This document shows positions 46,793 through 59,396 of a stretch of DNA of 64,000 bases, one piece after another (position 1 is the stretch's first letter; every line of letters starts with the position of its first letter). Under the pieces are notes generated by a model. It saw nothing but the letters and a program-made list of their open reading frames with translations, did no database searches and was not told where the DNA came from. The position numbers and the translations under genes were made by a program. The stretch is from Stercorarius parasiticus (Eukaryota > Chordata > Aves > Charadriiformes > Stercorariidae), in NCBI GenBank assembly GCA_013396915.1, contig VWZL01001327.1:892-64891 (forward strand). The letters are read 5' to 3'.

Positions 46793-49700
46793 ATCTTGAA
46801 GCGATGCAACCCTGCTCTGTGTTAAGCGGTGGCAGCCCCGCGAAGAGGTGACTAGCGAGCCCCGGATGTAGTTCTTGGGGTCTACAGTTTTGAAGCTGTA
46901 AGTAATTAGTGCCGGTGGTGCGGATATTGCTAACGGGGGCAAACTAACCAAGCAGAACGGGATGCTCGAGAGCAGAGAGGTGCAAGCGTAGCGAAAACCA
47001 CAATTAATGTTTCTGCCCTGACATTTTGTTTACTCCTTGATTTTTAAATGGTTTGATCTTTCTTTCCTATTCCCATGCTCACTCCTTGGCTGCCAGCAGC
47101 TGATGCTCGCGGAAGAAATGAACAATGTGGATTATGAAGGAGGGAAGAGAAGTGCCTGGGGGACCTCTACTAGTGGTGAGAAGGAGGGCCTGCCAGGTTC
47201 AAGCTCCTGCGACTCCTTCTGGGCTTGGGGATTGTATGTTTTTGAGGTAATTTGGCTTAAACAAGTTGTATTTTAGTTGGCAAGCATCTCTCCGGTCTAG
47301 GAGGGGGATAGCATGCCGGTGCTGGACATGGTCTGCAGCAAACCCAGTCCTGTCCCCAGCGCTTTGGGCAGATGGGAGCGGGGAGGTGGATCAGCCGATG
47401 CAAATCAGCAGTTGACAGGCTTCTGCGGCGTGGAGCCAACATGGCCAAAAACCATCTGGCAGCAGGGAGGGAAAGATGCTGGATGGTGTTTTGGTGCTGA
47501 GGAGTTGGCATCTTGTTCGAGATTTTCCCTCTTCCCCCTTGCTGGAAGCCTTTCTCTTTGCTTGACAGTTAATCCTTGTCGCTGGTTTGTACTTCCGCAG
47601 GTTTGTCCTGTCTGGAGGAGGTGACAGGAGCTGTGAGTACAGAAGATCCAAATCCGTGGAGGTAACAACAATCTTTGCTAATTCAGCAGCATGCCTTAAC
47701 TGTTCACTGAAGAGAAGAAGAAAATGCTGGAATTTTGGTCTGAAGAGTTTTAAGTCTTGGATTAAAATGCAGGTGTTGCTCTTGACCTTTCATACCCTGT
47801 ACCACCTTGGGGCTCGAGGAGTTTTCAGCAGCACAGGAGCTGTTGCATCCTGGAGCCCCTCTGCAGAACTTGTAGGATACCCCAAAAGCATCAAAAAGTT
47901 CCCCAAAGTGTGGCCACTGGTGGTGTGGAGCAGCTCTGGAGAGCTGGCACACTGGCCAAGCACTTTTCTCTGATCTCCAAGCTACATCTCCCACTTGGTT
48001 GGACCTCCAGGGTGGGTTTTTTTGGAGGAGATCCCCTTCCCTGCTGTGGTCGGAGATGTTTCTTGTTCAATGCTGGGGGAGACTGAGAGGTGCAAGACCC
48101 ATCATCTCCCCAATTTATCTGCCCCAGGAGAGGCCAAGTACAAACCCCAGCATGGACCTCAGGGGTGGACACTACATCTGCATTTGAGATGTTGCCCATC
48201 TTTACACCTTCAGTCCCTGCCTGTGGTGAGGGGGTGGTGAGCCTGGACAGGCTTGGTAGAAGAGGAGCCCAAGTCCTTTAAATTTGCTGTAGCAATTCTG
48301 CACCACAACTGGATTTTGGAGGTGACACCAGTGCCGTGGACTACCACAGGTCTGGGGCCTCAGATTTGGCATTGCGCTCTCCATGCACTTCAATTTATGG
48401 TTTATGGAAAAATTGCTTCCAGCGACTCCGTGGTTACGCTTTCAAGCTACAGAAGAGCAGGGCAGCGCATGTTCTCCCCACTGCTTGGTCCTTCCTCTGG
48501 CCACCTTCTCCCTGATGAATTGTGCTTTTAAATACAGGCTACACTTTGCCAGAAGTGCATTTATAAATCAGAAGTATTGAAGGCAGGTCCTGCTGACCTG
48601 CGCTGCTAAATTTAGCTGCTTGCATGTTTCACCTCCTTACCAGAAAAGCAGGGGGTCCACACATGGATGCTGAGACCAGAAGCTCCTGGAGGGCATGGCA
48701 TGGCCAGAAGAAATGCTGAGCAAGCAGAAATTGCCCGGGGTTGGCCACAGCCCGGGTGCTTTTACCTTCCGTCTCCCTCAGTGTTTCAGAAATAAAGACT
48801 TCAGCAATTTTAAGGAGCTTTCTGGTGCACTGAGCAACCACTGAGCTGCTTGGCTGGAAGCATCACCTGGCCTTTTTTTCACTTCTATACATAGAGCGTG
48901 AAATATCTCGCCGCGACAAAGGCGGATACTGCTCTGAACGTTTCGAGTTGGGTAATAAGCCCAGGAAAGAGAAAGCAATAACTGCAAGTGCTGATACGGT
49001 ATTCAGATCTGCAACAGCTGCTTCCCTGAAGCTTTGGTGAGAAACGGGGGGAATCCCCGGATTTCTGTACCGTAAGGTGTTACCGTTTCTCTCCTTTCCT
49101 ACCTGCAAGGGGAAGCGCGCGGGCGTGCTGGGAATCTGGGTCACCATTTTGTTATAAAGGTCCGTGGGTTGGGACAGGAATGCAGCTAAAAATTTAAAAA
49201 AGGGATGTTCCTGGCTTTTCAGCGCCACTTCTTTTTGGTTTTCAGCTCTGCCTGAGCCCCTTCCCATGACTTAGCAACGAGAAACCAGCTGCAGGATGCT
49301 TGTTCCCCACCAAGGTGTGACAGTGTTTTGTTTTGGTGGGGATTTATTCTCTTTACCATTTTAATACATGTCCCTTTTTTTTTTTTTTTAAATTATTATT
49401 TATTTCCTTCTGTTGGAGCAGGGAACATTGAGATTCACAGCCCAAAAGCAGGAGTTTTGATGATGCTGGAAAACCCAGCCCGGGGCCGTTTGGCTTTAAC
49501 GGGGGCAGCTTTTTATCACAGCCGGCTGCATCTGTGGCCCCGTCGACGTTTTGCAGCATTTCAGAGGCTGAAATAAAGATGACTTGGAGGACGGCGGGAG
49601 GTGAGAATCCAGCCCGAAAGGATGCTGCCAGTCCCGCGGGCAGCTCCCAGAGAGGCAGCCTCCGAACCCGCGGTCTCTACCTGGGAACAGATGCTATTTC

Positions 49701-50106
49701 TAGGAGCTCGACAGCTAAACATAGCCCAGCTCCCTGCCTTAAACAAGCTGCCAGCGCCTTGATTTATGGGAGCAGCCGCTCTTGCTTAATGAGTGCAGCT
49801 GGGCGGCTGCCAGACCACAGCATACGTGGAAGCAGTTCCTTTCAGGAAGGGAGAGCGGGGAGAAAGCTGGAAAGGGAGACGCTGAGCGCTTGCATGGGAG
49901 GTTCCACCCTCTTTCTGGTTTTGCAAACCCCCCTGCCCTGTAAAAACTGCTCTTGCGGTTCCTTTGCTCTTTGTGGCTCAACAAATCTCCTGGGTGCCTT
50001 GGGCAAGCTGATGGGTGAGCAGGAATAGAGGGGGAGAGGGAGTGGTTGTCTTCTCCAGGGGATGTTCATGCTCTTCCCAGGCGTGGAGAAGAGATTCAGC
50101 CACTTA
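46793..50106. other. Unique stretch with candidate exon and a CpG-rich pocket
   Basis: No transposon. A 76-bp splice-flanked open segment lies at 47100-47175 (+). Many overlapping frames of 80-134 codons at 47.3-49.3 kb occur on both strands, which reflects higher GC rather than genes. A locally CpG-rich pocket spans about 49475-49690. A 164-codon plus frame at 49534-50028 has no recognisable domain. Confidence 0.45.
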
Positions 50107-50294
50107 TCATAGAATGGTTTGGGTTGGAAGGGACCTTAAAGATCATCCAGTCCCACCCTCCTGCCCTGGACAGGGACACCTCCCACCAGCCCAGGTTGCT
50201 CCAAGCCCCGTCCAACCTGGCCTCAAACCCCTCCAGGGATGGGGCAGCCACGGCTTCTCTGGGCAACCTGGGCCAGGGGCTCACCACCACCCTC
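50107..50294 (-). mobile_element. CR1 LINE 3' end (about 190 bp)
   Basis: Antisense CR1 from TCATAGAATGGTTTGGGTTG to GGGGCTCACCACCACCCTC. A-type diagnostic sequence (CAGCCCAGGTTGCTCC). Severely 5'-truncated. Confidence 0.96.
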
Positions 50295-51883
50295 TTATCT
50301 CCCTATAGATGTGCTCCGCAGTTAAACCAGGGCTTAATGCCCTCAAGATGCTTTCAGCTGGGATCCATGGCCGTGCTCTGATCCCCCGTGTCTAGAGGCC
50401 AGCAGCGTGGATGGGCATTAATTTTCATCCCTTTATGCCTGATCCTAATTGACTTCAAGTTGCGCTTGCCCTGCATAAAGCTCTGTCTAGATCGTGGAGC
50501 TGGGGTGAAAGGCGTCTCTACCATCTCCAGCTCCAGCATCACCCCAGCGAATGTTCTTGGATAGGCAGCCAGCTACATTCTCCAATGGCATTATGTTCCC
50601 GACTGCTCACGTTTCAATTATTGCAGCTATCCCAGGAGCAAACAAAAGGTGCTCACTCCCTCTGAAGGATTTGGGTGTTTTGAACAATGATCTTCATTGT
50701 CATTTTGGCTCTCTGTAAATACCATAACTAATGATGCATAATGAAATATAATCCGCTGGATGCAGGCGGCTCTTATAAATACGGGAATTAAGGGGGATGA
50801 ATTGGATGCTTTGGATCGTAGATGATGAGTAACGAGATCCAAGTACTGCAGGCAACACCCAGACAAAGCTTCTTCCTTTATAGATTTTTATTAAAGGACA
50901 TATTTACTCTGTGTAGGCCCAGGGCTACTTGCAGCTGTCAAGCGAAGGAGCAGGGAATGGATTAATGTCTTTGTAATACGTTCCCATTTTTGGTGGGTTT
51001 TTTTCCCAAGGCTAGTCTGTGTGCTTCATCAATCCAAGGCAGTCTGTCGTGGAGAAGTTTGTAAGGCCTTGTTGTAGAGCCTGACGCAACAGGGCACTGA
51101 GCAACCTTTGGAGTTGGCCCTGCTTTGTGTGGCAGGGTGAGTTGGGCACCTCCGGACACCCCTGCCAGCCTAAACTGTTGAGCGATCCCCTGATTTTCAT
51201 TTTTTTTTGGTTACTTTTTTCACCTGGGGTTTGGAATATTTCTCTTGAAGGACAGTCCTGTATTTCTGAGAAGAATCTGACCCACTTCGCTTGCCTTCTG
51301 CACTTTTGATCCTACTCACTTTTCTGCAAAACTCCCTTGTTTTTCCCCAACTGACTGTTTCTTTCCCCCTTGGCTCAAGCTGTAGCTCGTGCCTCCGTGA
51401 GAATCTAACTGCAAAAAAAGCCTCGATGTGAAACCTGAGAACATTATATTGCGTTTTTCGATTTGCATGTGCCCTACTACAAAATCACACCTGCTGAGAT
51501 AGTAATTGCTTGTGGTGTTTTAATGGGCTAGAACGATATTTCTGTTTTCTTGGGCAGCTATTGTTGATCTTCCCCCCGAGAAGCGACATATAAATAGGAT
51601 TTTCCCTTGTCGCTGCTTTCTTGGGGAAGAGGAGGGGAGGAACAAATCCTTTTGAGAACCTTTTGGTTGTATGCAATCTACAGATTGAGTTGACTTCAGA
51701 GCTTCACTGTTGGCCGTAATTGCCTGTGGGTGGTTTTTCCCTTAACAAGCCATGCTGAAAACACGTTACAAATATTTCTCTTGCTGCAAGGGGTGGACTA
51801 ATGTTTTGCATCACGCAGGTGGGATCCCTGAGATGAGAAGACTTGAACGCTCACGGCTCTTGGACAAGTTGTGGGGAAGGTGG
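50295..51883. other. Unique stretch, possible regulatory pocket
   Basis: No gene or transposon. Around 50630-50860 the sequence is AT-rich. It contains the inverted motif ACAATGATCTTCATTGT (50684-50700) and CTAATGATGCATAATG, suggesting a possible enhancer-like element. Confidence 0.4.
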
Positions 51884-52415
51884 TCATAGAATCATGGAAT
51901 TGTCTAGGTTGCAAGTGACCCTTTAGATCATTGAGTCCAACCATCAACCTAACACTGACAAAACCATCACTAAACCATGTCCCTCAGCACCACGTCTGCC
52001 CGGCTTTTAAATCCCTACAGGGATTTCCACCACCGCACTGGGCAGCCTCTTCCAATGTTTAATAACACTTTCAGTGTAGAGATTTTTCCTAATATCCACC
52101 CTAAACCTCCCCTGGCGCAACTTGAGGCCATTTCCTCTTGTCCTATTGCCTCTTCCCTGGGAGAAGAGACCGACCCCCTCCCTGCCTACACCCTCCTTTC
52201 AGGGAGCTGTAGAGAGCGAGAAGGTCTCCCTCAGCCCCCTTTTCTCCAGGCTGAGCACCCCCAGCTCCCTCAACCGCTCCTCACAAGACTCATGCTCCAG
52301 ACCCCTCCCCAGCTCCGTTGCCCTTCTCTGGACTCGCTCCAGCCCCTCAATGTCTTTTTTTGTGGTGAGGGGCCCAAAAATGGACTCAGTACTCGAGGTG
52401 GTGCCTCATCAGGTC
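51884..52415 (-). mobile_element. CR1 LINE 3' fragment (about 530 bp)
   Basis: Antisense CR1 of the 'ACTAAACCATGTCCCTCAGC' subfamily, the same family as 28239 and the sense pieces at 16370 and 35729. The order of blocks is complete: TCATAGAATCATGGAATTG, CCCGGCTTTTAAATCCCTA, AGATTTTTCCTAATATCCAC, GCAACTTGAGGCCATTTCC, CAGGCTGAGCACCCCCAGC, CAGACCCCTCCCCAGCTCC and GTGAGGGGCCCAAAAATGG. It breaks off before the reverse-transcriptase tail. Its plus strand is open for 197 codons (51977-52570), which is an antisense artefact. Confidence 0.95.
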
Positions 52416-52801
52416 ATCTCAGGAGGTCTCCTTCTCTCCCAGTCTTGCACCAAGTCTTCAGCTCTCCTGTCTTGTCACCTTGGTTGTTTGGCGCCGACTT
52501 TCCACGCGAGCCCTTCAGGCCGTCTCTAGTCTTAAGTTTTGTAGAGGGTAATTACTTTTCCTTGCCTTAGTGAGCCAAGAGCTGTTTCTGGCAGACAGGA
52601 CTCTCTCTGTGTCCTGTCTAATCTTAATGGGGCTCCTCTTTAACCTGCAACCTGCAAACCTCTAGTGCCACCACGATCCAAAATAATAAAATACTGCTTG
52701 TCTGGGTGTTCCTCGCTGCTAAATTGCAGTTTGTGAAACTGCGTCGGACAATTCTGGCTGTTTCCTACAGATACTGGGATGCAGACTGGGATGCTCTTAC
52801 C
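52416..52801. other. Short unique spacer between opposed CR1s
   Basis: About 385 bp between two CR1 copies in head-to-head orientation. Nothing recognised. Confidence 0.6.
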
Positions 52802-53205
52802 CTGAGGACAGGCTGAGAGAGTTGGGGGGGTTCAGCCTGGAGAAGAGAAGGCTCTGGGGAGACCTTCCAGCCCCTTCCAGTCCCTAAAGGGGCTCCAGAA
52901 AAGCTGGGGAGGGACTTTTTACAAGGGCATGAAGTGATAGGATGAGGCATAATGGCTTCAAACGGGAAAAGGGGAGATTTAGATGAGGTATTGGGAAGAA
53001 ATATTTCACTGTGAGGGTGGTGAGCCCCTGGCCCAGGTTGCCCAGAGAAGCTGTGGCTGCCCCATCCCTGGAGGGGTTCAAGGCCAGGTTGGCCGGGGCT
53101 TGGAGCAACCTTGGTCTGGTGGGAGGTGTCCCTGCCCAGGGCAGGGGGGGGCACTGGGTGGGCTTTAAGGTCCCTTCCAAGCTAAACCATTCTATGATTC
53201 TATGA
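52802..53205 (+). mobile_element. CR1 LINE 3' fragment (about 400 bp)
   Basis: Sense CR1 from CTGAGGACAGGCTGAGAGAG through TTCAGCCTGGAGAAGAGAAG to the perfect terminal ATTCTATGATTCTATGA. B-type variant caaccttggtctggtggg. It is the cleanest 3' terminus of the window. Confidence 0.97.
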
Positions 53206-55694
53206 CATCAGGTATCAGTCACAGATGCCCAGTTGCATGGGAGGATGCTGGGTTGCATCTGTGTATTTGGGAATGGGATGTACTGGTGGGAATGAGGATG
53301 ACTGACGGGCACAATGTCGCCGGCTGTGTGGTGAGTGGGATGGAGGAATCAGCCTGTCGTCTTCCAAGGATTGATTGCACCTGTGTGCATGGCTCGGCAG
53401 CTTGAACATGGGGAAAAAAACCTGATTACTGTGCAATTCCAAGTCGGGAAGTCTGTCTTCTTCTTGGACCTGATTCTCTTGGTCACCTCAAGGAAATTGC
53501 TGTTATCCCTGCTCGTACGCAATACGGGTTGCTGGGGGCTGCTGAGCCTGCTTTGCAGCTGCTGCAGACAACTTGGTCGTAGGCTCGTGTTTGTAATTTC
53601 CCAGCCTTGTTTACTTTTCTCTTCCAAAAAACCTGCAAAAACAAGCCATGAATCTGCTCTGGTTTGGGGTTTTTTTTGGAAGGGAGGACTGAATTAATCG
53701 AGTGACTCATGCTCTTCCCAGAGGGCAAATAAAGGGGTGATGCAAGAAAAGTCATGAAAGGAGAGGGCATTTGTCCACTTAAGAGCAAAACTGGGTTTGC
53801 TAAAGATAGTGTTAGCCCATGAACTTGCTTCAAACGCATATAAATTACGCGAAGCAGCGGTAGGGCATGGTGTAGGGCTGCAAACCTTAAAATCCTCCTG
53901 GGAACATGGCTCTAATTTGCAATAACCTGCACATGAGAAGTGGAAACTGTCTGTCCCTAAACTAATTGACAACAGTTCCTTTTTTCACATCGATTGGTAC
54001 GAAAACGGCTCTGGTCCTCTCTTCATCTCCTCCACCTTCTCTCTTGAAGGCATCACTGTGTCGTCACCCTGCCCCTTGCTTGGAATTTTGCTGGTCATTC
54101 CCAGCCATAGCAGAGGCAAAATTGAACTGTTTGCCTCATGCTATTTATTTACCGTCTGCAGATGAATTGGTCAAAATCATTCAAGCTGTAGAATAGCGAT
54201 GGAGAGCGTGGTAATGGCCCTGGCAGCAGTGATCTGCTAAAGTGGGCAGGTACATCATGGGATTGCCCCTCTGCCAGCACCTTCTCTAGGGCAGATCGAT
54301 GAGGAGATGGTAATAAACATAACCTTCCTGGTAACCCTGCGAAGACATATTAACAAGGGCTTGAAGGGGAAAAAAAAAAAAACATCTGCTAAAAAAACGG
54401 CAGGCGAAATGTCGTGCATGCAAATGTCAAGACTGAGCGGAAATACGGTGTCTGAGGTTAACCTCAACGCTTGGGGCTGGAGTTGGGTATTAATTGATGG
54501 GCGATGGGAGGAACTGAAAATGTGACGTGCGTCTCCGCTGCTCCTTTAGCTGGACTGCAGCCCAAGTCCTGGCAGCAAGTTCAATAAGTGCTGGTGTGTT
54601 ATTTTTTGTTCTGTGTCCCTTTTGTGTGTCAGTGGACCTTCTTCCCGTCTTCGGCAGCTGTAGGGCTGATGTACAAACAATGCATCGCTTCTCAACAGGA
54701 TATCTGCTGTTTGAGGGCGAGGGTTGTGTTTAGGTGAGGAGGGTTTGCTACGGGACCGCATGTAGAAAAAGAAGATGGGGCAAGGAAGGGCCACAAATGG
54801 TTTTCAGGAAGAGTTTTATGGGTTTCTGCTCAGGACAGTTGATGTTGCAACTTCAGGAGGAGTTTTGCTTGTCTTGTGGTGGCACTTCAAACCCTAGTGG
54901 CCCTGTTCATCCTCAGAGATCAAGTGATAGGAGAGAAATCCCTGTCCAGAGAACTTACCACTGACGTGAACAGGCTGGCAACCAGCAGATCAGCAGGCAC
55001 AGACGAAGCCTTTTTGTGTGCCTTAAGAACTGACGAGCTTGTGGACAATACTGTCTTCCCTGACCCAGAAACGGTCACACAGAGCAGAGTTTCTCAGCTC
55101 AGTAGATTTATTAGCAGACTTTCTATTTGGGGGAGAAAAAAAGCCCCCAGTGCTCTCCACACTCAATCTTGGGTTGAGTTGGTGCTAGAGGGTGGAGGCT
55201 CACCCTTCATGAAGGATGCTGGAGAGCTGCGTAACGCCACCGTGCTCCAAGCTAGAGCACGAAACACCTGAAATCCCCTAAATTATATTTGAAATGTTAA
55301 GAAGACATGATCAAACCTGTTCTCTGAGCGATGGCGCTCACTCCGTGGGCTGAGCTCCCCCTTCCACCGCCCACCACGACGCCTGGCTTTTGCTGGGGTG
55401 ACTGGGATTTGAAGCATACCCTGGTTCATGAAATGTGTTGCTTTATTTAGGAGGAGCTCTGGATCAAAGAAAAGGGGGGGGGAAATCAATTTATATTCTT
55501 AATTCCGTCAGACAGGATTGAATTTGCACACACCCTTCACATTCACACAATTTTACTCTTCAAACCGAGGCGACATCCCAGGAAGACCTCCTGCAAATGC
55601 TTAAGAAGGTTTTCGGCCCAGCCAAGCCAAATGGGTGGAAAAATGACACTTTCCCCCTCATCTCCATGCTGGGAGTATAGTGTGAACGGTTTGG

Positions 55695-55695
55695 N
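55695..55695. other. Single ambiguous base (N)
   Basis: One N in TTTGGNTTATAATTATAA, outside any recognised repeat. Confidence 0.95.
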
Positions 55696-57794
55696 TTATA
55701 ATTATAATTTTTTTAAGTAGGAGGCATGTCATTTTTAGCAGGCTACATTTTTTTCATGCTTTAGGAATTTTCAAGGATTTACTTAAGGATGAGGATGACT
55801 CAGGATCTTTTATGGTGCGAGGGCTGTTAAAAGGACTGAAGGGACTTGGGAATTAGGATTGGTTTTATAAAGTTGTGTTAAAACTTATTCTCTTAATGTT
55901 TCCTTTAAATTCCTTCGGCAATCAGAGGATGTCTTCTGCACCTTGATGTGCTCTCTGTCATCTCTACCAGTTCAGAGTCTGGTTTCATCGTGCTCATCGA
56001 TTTGTCACCTCACGTGTGGTTTATACGTCCAATACCTGGGTCTTGTTCCACTTCCATCCACTCAACTATGAGATATCTGCGCTCTCTTGGGTGCACACAT
56101 ATCCCTCAAATTCTCTTTTTTTTCTGATTTGCATCGAGAAATGCACTACTAAACCTGCAGCATCTATTTTATGGTTTGTTCCTGTGAAATCAGAGTTAAT
56201 GACTGGAGCAATACAGCAAACGTCTGATTCTGCACAGGTTTCAAATTGTAATTAAGTCGTTTTTCAAGCTGTCCATCAAGCGCTCTCTGAATAAGAAGGG
56301 AAATTCTAATAGAATTGTCTGTGTAATCTCATTTCCAACTCCCCTTCCCCTTGCTGTAGCTTTAATTTAATTGCATCTGCTGCACACTTCAAAATTCTGC
56401 ATCACAAATGCATTGTGGGGAGAAAAATGGGAGAAAGGGAGTACGAGGAGAGTCAAGAGCATGGTGCGTTTTGGGTTTGGTTTGCGTATTTCGGTTTTCT
56501 TGCTTCTTTTTTGAGGGTTGCAGATTTAGCAAGATGGGAATTGTGGTTAAAATCTCCTCACCTGGTGCTACATGCACGCCCTGTGCACATGAATTTCCAT
56601 TTTTATTTGATGCTACGGCCGATGTTTTCAGAAAGCCTTATGTTTTCTGAGTCATTCGGTTTATAAAACACCGACCCCAAACAAAACGGGGGGAGGAAAA
56701 AGAGAAAAAAAAGGAAAAGCAAAAAGAAAAAACCCCAGTGTCTGGAGGGTGTTGCCAGTAAAATGTTAAGAATTACAGCTGGGTAAGTGTTTAAAAGTGG
56801 AAAATCAGAGCTTCCATGCAGCAGCTGATTCCGTATGGACTTGAAGTCCGTATTCCCCTGTCCATCCAAGATGATGTGCCTTATGCATCCTGAATTTGCT
56901 TTACTTTTTCTTCCAAGCTTCTGTTTTAAAAGCCCAACCAAAATAATTTCCCAACTCAACACGCTTATTTCAGGCAAACCGTCACCATGAATCACTGGGT
57001 TTTTCGGGGAATTTTCCTTTCCTTTTACTCACCACGCGCTCCTCTCTCCTGGATACACTCTTCTGTTACAGATTTTGGTGCCCCAAATATAATAAATTTT
57101 GTCCGCTGATGAAATCAGAGATCCAGGATAATTCAGATTTCTAATATTTCTGCAGCAGGGTTTTTCTTGTGCCGTTGCCCATTTGAGAATCTCTTCTCTG
57201 TATCCTGTTTCTTCAGTTGCAATACCAGCAAAAATTCACCTCCGGCAGTCTTTTTTATACATATATTTATTTTAATTTATTTTTTTCACGGGAATTCCCC
57301 TTGCTGGTCTGCTGTTTGTGCATTATTCCCGTCTCTAAAATCAGATTTATGCCTTTTGTGGCTGTGTGAGGCTAAGGCTGGCTTCTGGGAGGCAGTTCGC
57401 AGGTGTGCCGCTTCCACGCTGACCTCGAAAAGCTCTCAAATCACTGAGAAATTAGTCTTTAACGAACTGGAGAAGCGGTGAAGGGGGCTTGAGCTCAGTC
57501 AGGAGTGGTTTATCTTTGCGGTGGGAAAAGAGGGGCTTTTTCAGTTTAAGCCCCACTTCTTGTGCTTTAGTCTCATGTTATAGCTTGCTCTCCACTGGAA
57601 TTGTAAATTTAACATAAAACGCAGGTAGAAGATGAGGCAGACGTTGTCTCTTCTTCATCCACCCCACTGATGTAGTATCTCCTGCCTGGGCTTGACTAAA
57701 TATTACCCAAAAAAAAAGGAAAAAAAAGTAGCGTGTCTTTTCTGAAAAGCTTCTTTTGCCAAAATACCTAATGTAAAACATGCCTGAAAATTGG

Positions 57795-57832
57795 TTTGCA
57801 AGGAGGATATCACTTTGCAAGGAGAATATCAC
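57795..57832. repeat. 19-bp tandem doublet
   Basis: Two adjacent units of tttgcaaggaggatatcac differ at one base (aggagGata versus aggagAata). Confidence 0.9.
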
Positions 57833-58116
57833 TTCACACGTGGATATTCTGCATCCAAGGGCAAGGCAAGGCGTCCACAGCATGTTGGAAGGCAGCTTTC
57901 CAGGGATGAAGAGGACCACGGCTCTTCCACCCCCTCTCCATCTCTCTGCCATTTCTGGCCTGGCTGCAAATATTCAGCTGAAGCTTAATATATATTTCTC
58001 TTCCCTGGAGCCACAGCAGCTGCAGAGGCATGTCTGTCGGCTGGAATTAACATTAGGCAGGGCAGCAGAGGTCATAAATGTTCCTTGGAGCGTTTTGGAG
58101 CATTATGGACCTTGGG

Positions 58117-58134
58117 AAAAAAAAAAAAAAAAAA
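58117..58134. repeat. Poly-A tract
   Basis: Eighteen consecutive A residues. Confidence 0.9.
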
Positions 58135-58696
58135 GGGCATAAAGGACATGCAGCCGTGAAAGTGGGACAGGAGAGCAGAAGGTGCATTCTCCTCCTTTTA
58201 CTTCACGTCACTATTGTGGCCATATAAAGTTTTTAAATTAGCAATCTGGGGCCATTTCAACTCCAAAACACAAGTTTCCTTCCTCTAAAGAACAGAGCAA
58301 GATGGGGATTTAAAAAAAACACCCCTTCTTCCCCTTTTTTCCCCCCATTTCTAGGGAATTTGTGGGTGATACTCACCTTCCCCATCCCATCAGCGCCTCA
58401 TGTCTGCCTGGGTGACTTCAGCTAAACTAGGTTGGTCACACCAGCGCCGCGAAGGATGACGGAATATCTCTAATTAAGTGTCCACCGCTTGAGCTCCCCG
58501 TGGTGCACATGGATGACTTGCAAATAAAAATGATGGGGAGGGGAATTTTATCTCCCTCGTACCAGTTTTATTATTTCTGGCTTAATTACGCTCAAGGCTC
58601 TCCTGTGCTTAGCAAAGAGCCATGATTTTTAGCATTAATTACCTCGAATCCATGGCACCAGTGGGTTGTGCTTCCAAAAGACCTCCTGCAATGCCG

Positions 58697-58717
58697 CAAA
58701 CAAACAAACAAACAAAA
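58697..58717. repeat. (CAAA)n microsatellite
   Basis: Five CAAA units, within a wider CAAA/CCAAAC-rich patch that extends to about 58780. Confidence 0.9.
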
Positions 58718-58959
58718 ACCCTTAAATAACCAAACGAAGCCCCAAACGACAACAAAAAAATCCCCTCAAACAAAAAACCCTTGATGCCTAACCTGCACGC
58801 ATCTACTACATCGGTCTTCTGAGGGCTTCATCTTTGGTAGGGGGGAGGAATTAAGCCCTGCTCTGGTGACTTGGGTGGAAGGTGGTGGTTTCACAGCAGC
58901 TGAAAGAGCAACCTGGTCATTATTCTGAGAGGAAAGGCTGATGGATGGGAAGGTGATCC

Positions 58960-59396
58960 GAGGGCTGGAGCCCCTCTGCTGGGAGGACAGGCTGAGAGAG
59001 TTGGGGGGGTTCAGCCTGGAGAAGAGAAGGCTCCGGGGAGACCTTCCAGCCCCTTCCAAGCCCTCAAGGGGCTCCAGGAAAGCTGGGGAGGGACTCTGGA
59101 GCAGGGAGGGGAGCCATGGGACGAGGGGGAAGGGGTTTAACATGAAAGAGGGGAGATCTAGATGAGATATTAGGAGGAAATTCCTGGCTGTGAGGGTGGT
59201 GAGCCCCTGGCCCAGGTTGCCCAGAGAAGCTGTGGCTGCCCCATCCCTGGAGGGGTTCAAGGCCAGGTTGGATGGGGCTTGGAGCAACCTTGGTCTGGTG
59301 GGAGGTGTCCCTGCCCAGGGCAGGGGGGTGGCACTGGATGATCTGTGAAGTCCCTTCCAGCGTAAACCATTCTTTGATTCTATGATTCTATAATTC
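58960..59396 (+). mobile_element. CR1 LINE 3' fragment (about 435 bp)
   Basis: Sense CR1 from GAGGGCTGGAGCCCCTCTGC to TTGATTCTATGATTCTATAA. B-type (caaccttggtctggtggg), closely related to 52802 and to the antisense copy at 13943. The antisense strand is open for 173 codons (58766-59287) without coding significance. Confidence 0.97.

Larger units (their letters stand above)
53206..58959. other. Unique non-coding stretch, no transposon recognised
   Basis: About 5.7 kb with no gene. It contains one ambiguous base (55695) and A-rich tracts (54369-54381, 56690-56731, 58117-58134). It also has a 19-bp tandem doublet (57795-57832) and a CAAA microsatellite (58697-58717). Frames up to 131 codons (54876-55271 +, 56603-56995 -) have no recognisable domain. 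Confidence 0.5.

Noticed and set aside
49534..50028. 164-codon open frame on the + strand
   Set aside because: No recognisable domain or splice context. Two or three frames of this length are expected by chance across six frames of 64 kb.
51977..52570. 197-codon open frame on the + strand
   Set aside because: It is the antisense of a CR1 copy (51884-52415). Similar antisense frames occur over most CR1 copies and carry no known domain.
58766..59287. 173-codon open frame on the - strand, and similar frames at 14037-14534(+) and 52765-53154(-)
   Set aside because: All are antisense readings of the same CR1 3' region. Their near-identical peptides come from the repeat, not from a gene family.
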